DNA from: Pedobacter lusitanus
Lineage (GTDB): Bacteria; Bacteroidota; Bacteroidia; Sphingobacteriales; Sphingobacteriaceae
Reading direction: 5' to 3'
NCBI RefSeq assembly: GCF_040026395.1
Contig: NZ_CP157278.1
Location: 2,418,001 to 2,482,000, forward strand
Length of the DNA stretch: 64,000 nt
How positions within the stretch are numbered: position 1 is the stretch's first letter; every line of letters starts with the position of its first letter. Positions 44,393-54,000 of the stretch are shown here, one piece after another. A model generated the notes under the pieces. It was not told where the DNA came from and did not search any database. It was given only the letters and a program-made list of their open reading frames with translations. The translations under genes and the position numbers were made by a program.

Positions 44393-45496
44393 ATGCAAAC
44401 CCAAATCAAACAATTCAGCAGGCTTACCATTGGCGTACTCACCGCTTTTGTATTATTACAAAGCTGTACTGAACACGTTAAAGAACCGCCTAAAGATGAA
44501 AAATTCGCTGTTACAGATTCTCTGATCAGCAAATTGCTGATAGATACAGTCAGAAATCCGAACAATGAGTCAGACCTGAGCTTCTCTGCCAAGATAGCTC
44601 CAAATGATGAAACCACAGCCAAAATATTCCCTATGGTGAGTGGAAATGTCCGTTCCGTTCAGGTAAAACTGGGTGACCGGGTAACTAAAGGACAGGTACT
44701 GGCCACTATGGGTAGTGCTGAAATGGCAGGATTTGATAAAGAAGCAATCAGCTCATCTGCCGAACTCAGAAATGCTGCCAGAAGCATGAAACTTGCTGAA
44801 GATCTGTATAAAAGTGGTCTTTCATCAGCCAGGGATGTAGAAGAAGCCAAAAACAATTACCTGATTAAACAAGCCGAAGCTAAACGCAGTAAAGCCGTTC
44901 TGAATTTAAATGGTGGCAGTCCTAATGGAACTTACACCATGAAATCACCTATCTCAGGTTTTGTCATTGAGAAAAATGTAAACAGTAATACCCAGATCAG
45001 GCCAGACAATAGTCAGAGTCTTTTTACTGTAGCTGATTTATCAACCGTATGGGGCATGATCAACATTTATGAATCTGATATCGCAAGTGTCAAACAAGGC
45101 GATCCTGTTAAAATATCTATCCTCTCCTATCCGGATAAGATTTTTACCGGCAAGGTTGATAAAATCTATAATATACTCGATCCGGACAGCAAGGTAATGC
45201 ACGCCAGAGTGAGTATTCCCAACCCGGATTTTTTGTTAAAACCGGGTATGATGGCTACAGTAGATCTGATTTCAAAATCCGATCACAGTCTGCCTTCTAT
45301 CAATGCAAACAATATCATTTTTGACGAGAATAAGAATTATGTGCTGGTACTGGATAAAGTAAAAAAGGTACGCATACAGGAAGTAGAAATAGGGAGAAAA
45401 TCGGGCGATAAGGCCTATATCAGTAAAGGACTGCAACCAGGTGACCGTATAGTTGCTTCCAAACAGGTCTTTCTTTACGAGAGCCTTAAAGACTAA
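44393..45496 (+). CDS. RND efflux periplasmic adaptor (CusB/CzcB-like)
   Basis: A 367-residue membrane-fusion lipoprotein (lipobox near LLQSCTE). It has a lipoyl-like half (VSGNVRSVQVKLGDRVTKGQVLATM), an alpha-helical hairpin, the second lipoyl half (SPISGFVIEKNVN), and beta-barrel and C-terminal domains (GLQPGDRIVASKQVFLYESLKD). It links TolC to the RND pump. It has no N-terminal metal-binding methionine/histidine stretch like CusB. Confidence 0.92.
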   Translation: MQTQIKQFSRLTIGVLTAFVLLQSCTEHVKEPPKDEKFAVTDSLISKLLIDTVRNPNNESDLSFSAKIAPNDETTAKIFPMVSGNVRSVQVKLGDRVTKGQVLATMGSAEMAGFDKEAISSSAELRNAARSMKLAEDLYKSGLSSARDVEEAKNNYLIKQAEAKRSKAVLNLNGGSPNGTYTMKSPISGFVIEKNVNSNTQIRPDNSQSLFTVADLSTVWGMINIYESDIASVKQGDPVKISILSYPDKIFTGKVDKIYNILDPDSKVMHARVSIPNPDFLLKPGMMATVDLISKSDHSLPSINANNIIFDENKNYVLVLDKVKKVRIQEVEIGRKSGDKAYISKGLQPGDRIVASKQVFLYESLKD

Positions 45497-45526
45497 TTTT
45501 CTTACACCAGATAAAAATCCACTATA

Positions 45527-48500
45527 ATGAATAAATTCATTAAGACGATCATAGGTTTTTCCCTAAAAAACAAGATCTTCATTTTCTTTGCTACCCTGGT
45601 GATGATCCTGGCTGGTTACCTGAGCTTTAAGCACACAACCATCGAGGCGTTTCCGGATGTAACCAATACCAATGTTACGATCATTACCCAATGGCCGGGC
45701 CGTAGTGCCGAAGAAGTAGAAAAATTTGTGACCAGACCTCTGGAGATAGCCATGAATCCTACAGAAAAAAGAACCAGTATACGTTCTTCTTCCCTGTTCG
45801 GTTTATCTATCGTAAAAATCACTTTTGAAGATGACGTAGATTATGCCTTTGCCAGGGTACAGGTGAATAACCATATAGCAGAAGCAGATCTTCCTTCAGG
45901 TATAGAACCTGAGGTTCAGCCTCCTTACGGGCCAACCGGTGAGATTTTCCGCTATACTTTAAAAAGCGACAAAAAATCAATCCGGGAATTAAAAACATTA
46001 CAGGACTGGGTAGTGCAGAGAGAGTTACTTTCTGTGCCTGGCATTGCCGATGTAGTAAGTTTTGGCGGGGAAGTAAAAACCTATCAGATTACTGTAGATC
46101 CGCAGAAATCCATTCAGTACGGAGTTACTGCAGCTGAACTTTTTGAGGCAGTTTCCAAAAGTAATATTAACGTTGGCGGTGATGTGATTAATCAGGGTGG
46201 CCAGGCTTATGTAGTACGCGGAATCGGTGTGCTGAATAACATTGACGAGATCAACAATGTTATTGTTGATAATGTAAACGGTACCCCAGTTTACGTAAAA
46301 ACTATAGCAGACGTTTCAGAGAGTGCTTTACCCAGATTAGGTCAGGTAGGCAGGGATAATGATCCTGATGTCGTTGAAGGGATTGTAGTGATGCGTAAGG
46401 GAGAAAATCCAAGTGAAGTACTGACCCGTTTAAAAGAGAAGATTAAAGATATCAACGAAAACATTCTTCCGGGTGATGTAAAGATCAATACTTTCTATGA
46501 CAGAGAGAACCTGGTCAACTTTGCCATCCATACAGTAATGCACAATATGATGGAGGGAATTATCTTCGTTACGGTTATTGTGTTCCTGTTTATGGCAGAC
46601 TGGCGGACAACACTGATTGTGTCTATCATTATTCCGCTGGCACTGTTATTCGCTTTTATCTGTTTGAAATTAAAAGGCATGTCTGCCAACCTGTTGTCGA
46701 TGGGGGCGATTGACTTTGGTATCATCATAGACGGGGCCGTCGTGATGGTCGAAGGTATATTTGTTGCGCTGGATCACCGTGCACAGGCTACCGGAATGCA
46801 GAAATTCAATGGTCTGAGTAAACTGGGTATTATTAAAAGAGCCTGTCTGGAAAACGGTAAAGGGATCTTTTTTGCCAAGCTGATTATCATTACTGGTTTA
46901 CTGCCTATTTTCACTTTTGAGAAAGTAGAAGGAAAAATGTTCTCTCCGCTGGCATGGACTCTGAGTTTTGCCTTACTGGGTGCATTAATACTGACTTTCA
47001 CACTGGTTCCCGCTCTGGCAAGTGTACTGCTGAAAAAAGATGTAAAAGAAAAACATAATTTCTTTCTCAGGGCAATTACCAATGGAACGTTGAGGTTCTA
47101 TAATGCCTGTTTCAAGGTGAGGAAAATGGTTTTTGGGATATCACTTGTTGTGCTTGTAATGGGTCTTTTCTGTTTTAAATTTTTAGGTACAGAATTCCTG
47201 CCGTCACTTGATGAAGGTTCCATTTATGTAAGAGCAAGTGCACCATTAAGTATTTCATTAGATGAAACCAAGAAACTCTCCAACGAGATCCGTAAAATCT
47301 TCCTTCATTTTGATGAGGTTAAACAGGTGGTTTCCCAAACCGGAAGACCTAATGATGGTACCGACGCTACAGGATTTTACAATATGGAGTTCCTGGTAGA
47401 TATTTATCCTAAAGATGAGTGGAAACGTCATGAGAGTAAAGAACAGCTCATTGAGCGTATGCAGGACAGATTAAAGGGTTATCCGGGTATCAGTCTCAAC
47501 TTCTCCCAGCCTATATCTGATAACGTGGAAGAAGCAGTATCAGGGGTAAAAGGATCTATTGTAGTAAAGATGTTCGGAAATGATTTCGGTTTTATTGAAA
47601 AACAGGAAGAAAAGATCGAGAATATTCTGAAATCAGTGAAAGGAATTGAAGATTTAGGTATTCTGAGAAACCTTGGACAGCCTGAATTACAGATTAACCT
47701 GGACCAGACTAAAATGGCTCTGTACGGCGTCAGAACTGAAGATGCCAATGCAGTAATTGAAATGGCCATTGGTGGAAAAGCAGCAACCCAGATTTATGAA
47801 GGTGAACGTAAATTTGCCCTGAGAATCAGATATCCGGATTCTTTCAGACAAAATGAAGAATCTATCGGTAATCTGAGGATACAAAGTCTTTCTGGTGCAA
47901 AAGTACCATTGAGTGAGATTTCAACTATTAAAAAAGTAACCGGACCTAGTATTATCTATCGTGATAAACATGAAAGATATGGTGCAATCAAATTCTCTAT
48001 TCGTGGCAGAGATATGGGAAGTACCATTGCCGAAGCACAGGCTAAAGTAAATGCTGCGATCAAACTACCTAAAGCCTATAAATTACAATGGGCAGGTGAT
48101 TTCGAAAATCAGCAGCGTGCAACAGCAAGGTTATCACAGGCAGTGCCAATCAGTTTACTGCTGATTTTCTTTATCCTGTTCGTCCTGTTCGGAAACATCA
48201 AAGATTCACTGCTGGTATTAAACAACGTACCATTTGCAATGGTTGGTGGTGTTTTAGCCCTGCTTGCTTCCGGAGTCAACTTTAATATCTCTGCAGGTAT
48301 AGGTTTCATAGCATTATTTGGTATATGTGTACAGAACGGAGTGATTTTACTGACCAAGTTCAAGTCAAATATAGCCGAGCTGAAATACCATCCAACCTGG
48401 ACCTTTGCAGATGCCTTAAGAGATGGGATTGCGACCAGACTGCGGCCGGTAATCATGACAGCTATGATGGCCGCTATCGGTCTGATGCCTGCTGCCTTAT

Positions 48501-48676
48501 CAACCGGCATTGGTTCAGAAGCTTCAAAACCTTTAGCGATTGTAGTTATCGGAGGGTTAATCACCAATACCTTATTCAGTTTATTTGTATATCCGATTGT
48601 ATTTTTCTGGGCTTATCATAAAAAAGCGAGACACCTGACTGAAACCAGGGATACTGCCGGAGTTGCCCATCATTAA
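45527..48676 (+). CDS. CusA/CzcA-family heavy-metal RND efflux pump
   Basis: A 1049-residue inner-membrane transporter with 12 helices and two large periplasmic loops. The N-terminus (SLKNKIFIFFATLVMILAGY..., FPDVTNTNVTIITQWPGRSAEEVE) and the TMH4 proton-relay segment MGAIDFGIIIDGAVVMVEG are those of the HME-RND group, which exports divalent or monovalent metal cations. The TMH4 motif DFGxxxDGAVVMVE is the CzcA/CusA type; the exact metal (Cu, Ag, Co, Zn, Cd) is not assignable. Last gene of the pump operon, followed by a terminator. Confidence 0.95.
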   Translation: MNKFIKTIIGFSLKNKIFIFFATLVMILAGYLSFKHTTIEAFPDVTNTNVTIITQWPGRSAEEVEKFVTRPLEIAMNPTEKRTSIRSSSLFGLSIVKITFEDDVDYAFARVQVNNHIAEADLPSGIEPEVQPPYGPTGEIFRYTLKSDKKSIRELKTLQDWVVQRELLSVPGIADVVSFGGEVKTYQITVDPQKSIQYGVTAAELFEAVSKSNINVGGDVINQGGQAYVVRGIGVLNNIDEINNVIVDNVNGTPVYVKTIADVSESALPRLGQVGRDNDPDVVEGIVVMRKGENPSEVLTRLKEKIKDINENILPGDVKINTFYDRENLVNFAIHTVMHNMMEGIIFVTVIVFLFMADWRTTLIVSIIIPLALLFAFICLKLKGMSANLLSMGAIDFGIIIDGAVVMVEGIFVALDHRAQATGMQKFNGLSKLGIIKRACLENGKGIFFAKLIIITGLLPIFTFEKVEGKMFSPLAWTLSFALLGALILTFTLVPALASVLLKKDVKEKHNFFLRAITNGTLRFYNACFKVRKMVFGISLVVLVMGLFCFKFLGTEFLPSLDEGSIYVRASAPLSISLDETKKLSNEIRKIFLHFDEVKQVVSQTGRPNDGTDATGFYNMEFLVDIYPKDEWKRHESKEQLIERMQDRLKGYPGISLNFSQPISDNVEEAVSGVKGSIVVKMFGNDFGFIEKQEEKIENILKSVKGIEDLGILRNLGQPELQINLDQTKMALYGVRTEDANAVIEMAIGGKAATQIYEGERKFALRIRYPDSFRQNEESIGNLRIQSLSGAKVPLSEISTIKKVTGPSIIYRDKHERYGAIKFSIRGRDMGSTIAEAQAKVNAAIKLPKAYKLQWAGDFENQQRATARLSQAVPISLLLIFFILFVLFGNIKDSLLVLNNVPFAMVGGVLALLASGVNFNISAGIGFIALFGICVQNGVILLTKFKSNIAELKYHPTWTFADALRDGIATRLRPVIMTAMMAAIGLMPAALSTGIGSEASKPLAIVVIGGLITNTLFSLFVYPIVFFWAYHKKARHLTETRDTAGVAHH

Positions 48677-48776
48677 AAACATATGAAGTGAAAAAGAGCT
48701 TTTTTCAGTTGGTTAGGGTTGTGTTTGCATCTGGTTAAAGAAGTGGCAGCTTCTTGAAGCTTAATTTAGCAAACAC

Positions 48777-48814
48777 TTTAAAGGGGTGCCGCGAAAGCGG
48801 ATACCCCTTTTTAA
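48777..48814 (+). terminator. Intrinsic terminator after the efflux operon
   Basis: AAAGGGGTGCCGC, loop GAAA, and GCGGATACCCCTTT form a stem with one mismatch closed by a GNRA tetraloop, followed by TTAAATTT. It lies about 100 bp after the pump stop; the 100 bp between hold no ORF. Confidence 0.82.
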
Positions 48815-48918
48815 ATTTAAATACCTTTTATGAAACAGTCCCGTCTTTGAACTGTTAACTATACAAAGCCTGTTTAAAAGAAACAGCAGAATTCTAAACG
48901 GGATTATAATTTTAAATT

Positions 48919-49605
48919 ATGGAAACTCACAAGACACATTTAAAGTTACGTTCAGGCAAATTCTCTATTGAGAAACATCAATATTCAAATGTAGGTTTGA
49001 CAGAGCGTTTTGTCTCTGTATTTGCCGGGGCGCTATTATTAAGCAGAGGTCTTGGAAATCCATTTAAGCCAAGACTTTTATACGGTGCATATCTTACTTA
49101 CCGGGGTTTTACCGGACATTGTCTGTTCTATGAGCAGTTAGGTATCGACGCCAGACGGCCACAGGCGATTAATGTCCGTGGTGAATTTGTAATTGACAGA
49201 CCAGCCGGTGAGGTTTATAACCACTGGCGTAATCTGAATAATCTGCCAGGGAGTTTAAGTCACCTGATGGATGTTAAAATGATTGATGAAAATTTGTCCC
49301 TTTGGAAGAGCAAGGTGCTGGGAAATTTAATTCCGGTAGACTGGAAGGCAGAAATTGTAAAAGATGAACCCGGACATCTCATTGGCTGGAAATCAACTAC
49401 AGATTCTGTATTGCGACATGTAGGAAAAGTAGAATTTGATGAAACACCTGACGGGACGGGTACGATCCTTAAGATTGTAATTTCTTATCATCCACCAGCA
49501 GGAGGCGTTGGGATAGGCGTTGCCAGGTTATTAAATCCTTATTTTGAGCATTTGCTAACCAAAGAAATCAAAACCTTTAAACACCAGATAGAATTACCTG
49601 TATAG
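48919..49605 (+). CDS. SRPBCC (polyketide cyclase-like) protein with DUF2892-type segment
   Basis: A 228-residue protein. The first 85 residues (VGLTERFVSVFAGALLLSRG, LLYGAYLTYRGFTGHCLFY) match the short hydrophobic DUF2892-type membrane segment. Residues about 92-228 form an SRPBCC/START-like domain (VRGEFVIDRPAGEVYNHWRN, WKAEIVKDEPGHLIGWKST), a hydrophobic-ligand pocket. It resembles the YmaH/CoxG-like fusions common in Bacteroidota and Actinobacteria. The function is unknown; membrane-anchored lipid or cofactor binding is possible. Confidence 0.85.
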   Translation: METHKTHLKLRSGKFSIEKHQYSNVGLTERFVSVFAGALLLSRGLGNPFKPRLLYGAYLTYRGFTGHCLFYEQLGIDARRPQAINVRGEFVIDRPAGEVYNHWRNLNNLPGSLSHLMDVKMIDENLSLWKSKVLGNLIPVDWKAEIVKDEPGHLIGWKSTTDSVLRHVGKVEFDETPDGTGTILKIVISYHPPAGGVGIGVARLLNPYFEHLLTKEIKTFKHQIELPV

Positions 49606-49632
49606 CTTAATATACAGGTAATTTATTAAAGA

Positions 49633-50115
49633 TTAAGCTGCACCCTGTCCGGCAAAAGCTACGACCATTATGATCATCAGTACATAAAGTGCGATAAGTA
49701 CAATAGTCAGTACGCCCCAGAATTTGAAAAATGATTTCAGCTTGCTGATAGCCTCACCAAGACTTGGCTGATCCGCATATAAAACAGCCTTGGTGGCCGA
49801 AGCCGAAAATTTATATAACAGGAAGCTTGGATAGAACTGAAATAATCCAATCAGCAGGTAAAAAACAGTAAGCACTGCAGGCCCTAATTTCAACAGGGGA
49901 TTGCCTGGCATAGATGCGCTTAGTGTAGAATAAATTGCACCTACACTGAAGGCAGACATTACAAACATGGCCGTAAATACAAATCCTACAATTGATAGAA
50001 ATCTGGTCCATTTCGCCGCATCATAGATATAACTGCGTATATCTTCTGTAATCCACAATGCATCTACCTCCGCATCCTCCTGTAATTCAGGTTTTATTTC
50101 TTCAAAGTTGTCCAT
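49633..50115 (-). CDS. DUF5362 membrane protein
   Basis: A 160-residue protein with a soluble acidic N-terminus (about 35 residues) and four hydrophobic helices. DIRSYIYDAAKWTRFLSIVGF and LFQFYPSFLLYKFSASATKAV are DUF5362 patterns. Often found in Bacteroidota; function unknown. Convergent with the SRPBCC gene, divergent from ychF. Confidence 0.82.
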   Translation of the reverse strand: MDNFEEIKPELQEDAEVDALWITEDIRSYIYDAAKWTRFLSIVGFVFTAMFVMSAFSVGAIYSTLSASMPGNPLLKLGPAVLTVFYLLIGLFQFYPSFLLYKFSASATKAVLYADQPSLGEAISKLKSFFKFWGVLTIVLIALYVLMIIMVVAFAGQGAA

Positions 50116-50246
50116 GATCTTTTAATGAATCAAAAAATGTTTTTAATTTTTTAAACATAAAGAATATTTGGGCGTGCCGCAAGTTTATTGCGGGATGGAT
50201 TTAAAAAAATTGATACCTTTGCGCCAAATCAAGAAAAAAATCATTC

Positions 50247-51341
50247 ATGGCATTACAATGTGGGATAGTTGGTTTACCAAATGTTGGAAAATCTACCTTA
50301 TTTAACTGTTTATCAAACGCAAAAGCTCAGGCTGCAAATTTTCCTTTCTGTACAATCGAACCTAATGTAGGTATAATTACGGTTCCTGATGAACGTTTAA
50401 CCAAGCTTGCAGAGCTGGTAAAACCAAATCGCGTAGTTCCGAATACAATTGAAATTGTTGACATCGCTGGTTTGGTAAAAGGTGCATCAAAAGGTGAAGG
50501 ATTAGGAAACCAGTTTTTGGGAAATATCCGGGCAACAAATGCAATCATCCATGTTCTTCGTTGTTTTGACGATGGAAACGTAATCCATGTGGATGGTTCT
50601 GTTGATCCGATCCGTGATAAAGAAATTATCGATACTGAATTACAGCTTAAGGATTTGGATACTGTTGAAAAACGGATTCAGAAAGTGGAGAAACTGGCAA
50701 AAACAGATAAAGACGCAAAAAAGACTTTCGAAATTCTAAGCGTGATCAAACCTCATCTGGAAAGTGGAAAATCTGTTCGTTCGGCAGCTTTGACTGCAGA
50801 AGACTTTGATTTCATCCAGGATTTAGGCCTGTTAACACAGAAGCCGGTAATGTACGTTTGTAATGTAGATGAAAACTCTGTAATTAACGGAAACGCTTAT
50901 GTTGACCTGGTTAAGGAAAACGTTAAGGGTGAAAATGCAGAAGTACTAATTATCTCGGCTAAAATTGAATCTGAAATCGCTGAGCTGGAAAGCTATGAAG
51001 AGCGTCAGGAATTCCTTTCAGATCTGGGATTGACTGAGTCTGGTGTAAATAAACTGATTGTAGCAGCTTACCGTTTACTGAACTTATATACTTATTTCAC
51101 TTCAGGTGTACAGGAAGTCAGAGCATGGACAATTACTAAAGGTTTTACCGCGCCTCAGGCAGCTGGTGTAATCCACACAGACTTTGAAAAAGGTTTTATC
51201 CGTGCAGAGGTTATTAAATATAATGACTTCATCACACTGGGTTCAGAAAACGCTTGTAAAGAAGCTGGAAAACTTGGTGTTGAAGGTAAAGCATACATCG
51301 TTGAAGATGGTGATATTATGCACTTCCGTTTCAACGTATAA
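50247..51341 (+). CDS. ychF: Redox-regulated ATPase YchF (OLA1 family)
   Basis: A 364-residue TRAFAC-class NTPase. G1 is GLPNVGKSTLFN, G3 is DIAGLVKGASKGEGLGNQFL, and the G4 position reads NVDE, not NKxD, which explains ATP preference in this family. A coiled coil follows and the C-terminal TGS domain carries AWTITKGFTAPQAAG and HTDFEKGFIRAEVI. YchF binds ribosomes and modulates stress responses. The start after GCGCCAAATC is standard. A pair of hairpins follows. Confidence 0.97.
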   Translation: MALQCGIVGLPNVGKSTLFNCLSNAKAQAANFPFCTIEPNVGIITVPDERLTKLAELVKPNRVVPNTIEIVDIAGLVKGASKGEGLGNQFLGNIRATNAIIHVLRCFDDGNVIHVDGSVDPIRDKEIIDTELQLKDLDTVEKRIQKVEKLAKTDKDAKKTFEILSVIKPHLESGKSVRSAALTAEDFDFIQDLGLLTQKPVMYVCNVDENSVINGNAYVDLVKENVKGENAEVLIISAKIESEIAELESYEERQEFLSDLGLTESGVNKLIVAAYRLLNLYTYFTSGVQEVRAWTITKGFTAPQAAGVIHTDFEKGFIRAEVIKYNDFITLGSENACKEAGKLGVEGKAYIVEDGDIMHFRFNV

Positions 51342-51355
51342 TTATAAAAGCAGCT

Positions 51356-51434
51356 GGCTTATCCTTACGGATAAGCCCTGACTACCCCATTAAAAAAGGC
51401 ATTACACCATAAGTGTAATGCCTTTTTTAATGGG
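51356..51434. terminator. Tandem hairpins ending in a 22-bp bidirectional terminator
   Basis: GGCTTATCC/GGATAAGCC at 51356-51377 is a short hairpin without T run. It is followed at 51386-51434 by a perfect 22-bp stem (starting CCCATTAAAAAAGGC) with loop CATAA and internal A and T runs that serve both strands. It separates the convergent ychF and mgtE genes. Confidence 0.88.
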
Positions 51435-51460
51435 CACCCGCCCAATTATGTTTATTACTC

Positions 51461-52834
51461 TTATAGTAATACCCCTGTAAGGAACATTACCGCTACAGAG
51501 AAGTAAATGATCAGTCCGGTAACGTCAACCAGTGTCGCCACAAAAGGAGCAGACGAAGTAGCCGGGTCAGCCCCCAGTTTTTTAAGTAACAAAGGCAGCA
51601 TCGAGCCTGCAAGGGAACCCCACAATACCACGCCAACCAGAGCCACCCCTACCGTAACACCTATTAGTGCCCAGTGCGGTCCATATAAATTAGAGAATAA
51701 CGTCCATACAAAAATCCTCAGGAAGCCTATTGAGCCTAAAACAAGACCAAGCATCAGTCCGGAGATGATCTCTCTGCGCATTACACGCCACCAGTCACCA
51801 ATAGTTATCTCTCCCAATGCCATAGCCTGAATAATCAGTGTTGATGCCTGAGAACCGCTGTTACCCCCACTGGAGATAATTAACGGAACAAACATAGCCA
51901 GCACAACCGCTTTAGCTATATCCGCTTCAAAATGTGCCATTGCCGTTGCAGTTAACATTTCTCCAAGGAAAAGTACAACCAGCCAGCCGATACGCCTTTT
52001 AAACAGCCCGAAAATAGGCATATCCAAATAAGGTTCATCCAGCGCCTGGGTACCCCCTATTTTGTGCATATCCTCAGTATATTCCTCATTCGCAATCCAC
52101 AAAATATCATCGACAGTTACAATACCTAATAACACATGATTATCATCGGTTACCGGCAAAGCAACCCTGTTGTTCATCCTGAAAACATTAATAGCTTCTT
52201 CCTGCGGATCGTTCGCATTCAGTGCAATAGATCTGTTATCCGTAAGTTCTCCAACCGGAACTTCCGGATTGGCCAGGAGAATTTCCCGGATTCTGATATC
52301 ATCAAGTAAGATTCCGTTTTCGTCTATTACATAAACGACATCAATCGTTTCCGAATCTTTCCCGTATTTCCTGATATGCTCCAATACCCTTTTAACAGTC
52401 CAGTCTGTTTTAACTGCGATATAGTCTGGCGTCATTAAACGGCCAACACTGTCTTCTTTATAACCCAGCAGCGATAAAGCTTCTACTCTGTCTTTGGCTG
52501 GTAAAAGAATAATCAGTTTCTTGACTGCATCCCCCTTAAGTTCAGAAAACAAAGAGGTTCTGTCATCAGGAGGCAGCAGATTAATCAGCTGTGCAAGTTT
52601 TTCACCGGGAAGTTTTTTTATAATTTTTTCCTGAGTAGGAAAATCCAGAATTCTAAAAACATTAACTGCCCTTTTAACCGACAGTGTATCTATGAATTTA
52701 ACTGCGTATTGCGGAAGTTCGTCTATCAGATGTTCGACGTCAGAGATATTAAGCGCATCTAAATACTCTTTTAACTGTCCATCCTCATCACGCTCAATTA
52801 GTTCAACAACTTCTTCAACAACCTTTTCTTCCAT
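51461..52834 (-). CDS. mgtE: Magnesium transporter MgtE
   Basis: A 457-residue Mg(2+) channel. The N domain (about 1-130, with repeats VFRILDFPTQEKIIKKLP and LINLLPPDDRTSLFSEL) is followed by two CBS domains (about 135-260) that sense intracellular Mg, and five transmembrane helices. The pore motif region SSGGNSGSQASTLIIQAMA and the DPATSSAPFVATLVDVTG segment with the selectivity aspartate near the C-terminus are present. No M-box riboswitch is visible upstream. Confidence 0.95.
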   Translation of the reverse strand: MEEKVVEEVVELIERDEDGQLKEYLDALNISDVEHLIDELPQYAVKFIDTLSVKRAVNVFRILDFPTQEKIIKKLPGEKLAQLINLLPPDDRTSLFSELKGDAVKKLIILLPAKDRVEALSLLGYKEDSVGRLMTPDYIAVKTDWTVKRVLEHIRKYGKDSETIDVVYVIDENGILLDDIRIREILLANPEVPVGELTDNRSIALNANDPQEEAINVFRMNNRVALPVTDDNHVLLGIVTVDDILWIANEEYTEDMHKIGGTQALDEPYLDMPIFGLFKRRIGWLVVLFLGEMLTATAMAHFEADIAKAVVLAMFVPLIISSGGNSGSQASTLIIQAMALGEITIGDWWRVMRREIISGLMLGLVLGSIGFLRIFVWTLFSNLYGPHWALIGVTVGVALVGVVLWGSLAGSMLPLLLKKLGADPATSSAPFVATLVDVTGLIIYFSVAVMFLTGVLL

Positions 52835-52927
52835 AAATAGCGCTTTTATTATTTACATGTTTCTTTTGCTTTATCAAGATTGCAAAAGTGATGTTTTATT
52901 TTTAAAAACGCATTAAGTAAACTACAA

Positions 52928-53512
52928 TTAATTGTAATCCTTATCCTTTACATTGTCTCCGAATGTCCATTCTATGATCTTTTCTATAGAATTCAGTAAT
53001 TCTATTTTCTTTTCACTGTATCCCCCTAAAACAAGATGGTTGGTGCCGGCAACAAGCAAAGTGGAAACTACGTCAAAATAACTGATACAATTATTATACC
53101 CCGGTTCCTTTATAGCCTGCATTTTTCTGTTTTGCAAACGACTTTTACCTGATTTTTTTTTTATAACCGGATTATAATCAGAGGTATTGTTCAGCACCAT
53201 CGCTTCCATTTCACAATGATTATAAAAAGATGTGAACCGCTCATTTAAAAGGTCTTTGATCAATTCCTGCATCGAAGGTGTACTCCCTTCAGAAACAGAA
53301 GGTTCTGCCAGATTATTTGTCCAGAAATTATTTTCTATGACATAACATCTTACCATCTGATTAAAATCGCCAAAATACCGGTAAATCAGGATTTTTGATA
53401 CTCCCGAAAGTTTAGCCACTTTATTAACACCTAATCCGCTGAAGCCATCTTTTTTAAGAATCACTCCTACTGCGTCCAATAACTTCCTTTTCGTATTTTC
53501 CTTATTTTTCAT
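52928..53512 (-). CDS. TetR-family transcriptional regulator
   Basis: A 194-residue regulator with HTH (about 6-52: LLDAVGVILKKDGFSGLGVN, AKLSGVSKILIYRYFGDFNQ). The C-terminal domain is not assigned. The ATG at 53512 gives MKNKENTKRKLLD, a normal TetR start; an ATG at 53551 would add 13 residues. The stretch RKMQAIKEPG near residue 145 is unusually basic. It stands alone, with a 490-bp non-coding region behind it. Confidence 0.85.
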   Translation of the reverse strand: MKNKENTKRKLLDAVGVILKKDGFSGLGVNKVAKLSGVSKILIYRYFGDFNQMVRCYVIENNFWTNNLAEPSVSEGSTPSMQELIKDLLNERFTSFYNHCEMEAMVLNNTSDYNPVIKKKSGKSRLQNRKMQAIKEPGYNNCISYFDVVSTLLVAGTNHLVLGGYSEKKIELLNSIEKIIEWTFGDNVKDKDYN

Positions 53513-54000
53513 TGGTCTATAATTGATTTTTAACAGTAATGAAGCTATCATGTACTACCGGTTATATTCATTTAAGTATGTGCTCTGCTGCACATGACGA
53601 TTTCATTGGTAGATTTTTTATTAGCAATGAAGCCTGCATGAGCGTTGCTTTTGGCAGACTCATGCAGTTTCATATACTGTTTTTCATCAGTTGTATATTG
53701 TTATTCAATGGTTATGAAGCTTGCTGCGCTTTCAGCTTTGCAGGTTTCATCAGCGCTTATTAAATAATCAGTTTTTTATCAAGTTCAGGTCACCATATTC
53801 TGCTTTAATAGTACTTTTTCAGCTGATCTCTGGTTTATCAACAAGGTATAACGGGAGACCGTAAAAGCGGAAAATTTTATATTAACCCGGTACTTTTTTA
53901 TATTAAAGGGTATATTTTCACCAAAAAAAGCTATCATTATATTAATGCTTGTATCTTTATACTGCTTAAATAAGATCTTAAACAAAAAAAAGAATAGCCT
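53513..54000. other. 488-bp non-coding interval left of the RiPP locus
   Basis: I see no convincing gene here. CTGCATGAG at 53634-53642 and CTCATGCAG at 53659-53667 form a 9-bp stem with a 16-nt loop. Short ORFs on both strands (for example minus 53572-53673 and minus 53785-54039) lack recognisable features. The right part is AT-rich and should hold the promoter of the LytTR gene. Confidence 0.6.

Noticed and set aside
53572..53673. Minus-strand ORF of 33 codons beginning MKLHESAKSNAHAGF, near the RiPP genes
   Set aside because: It contains one Cys and several Ser/Thr, but has no leader resembling lanthipeptide precursors and coincides with the hairpin at 53634-53667; not supported as a gene.
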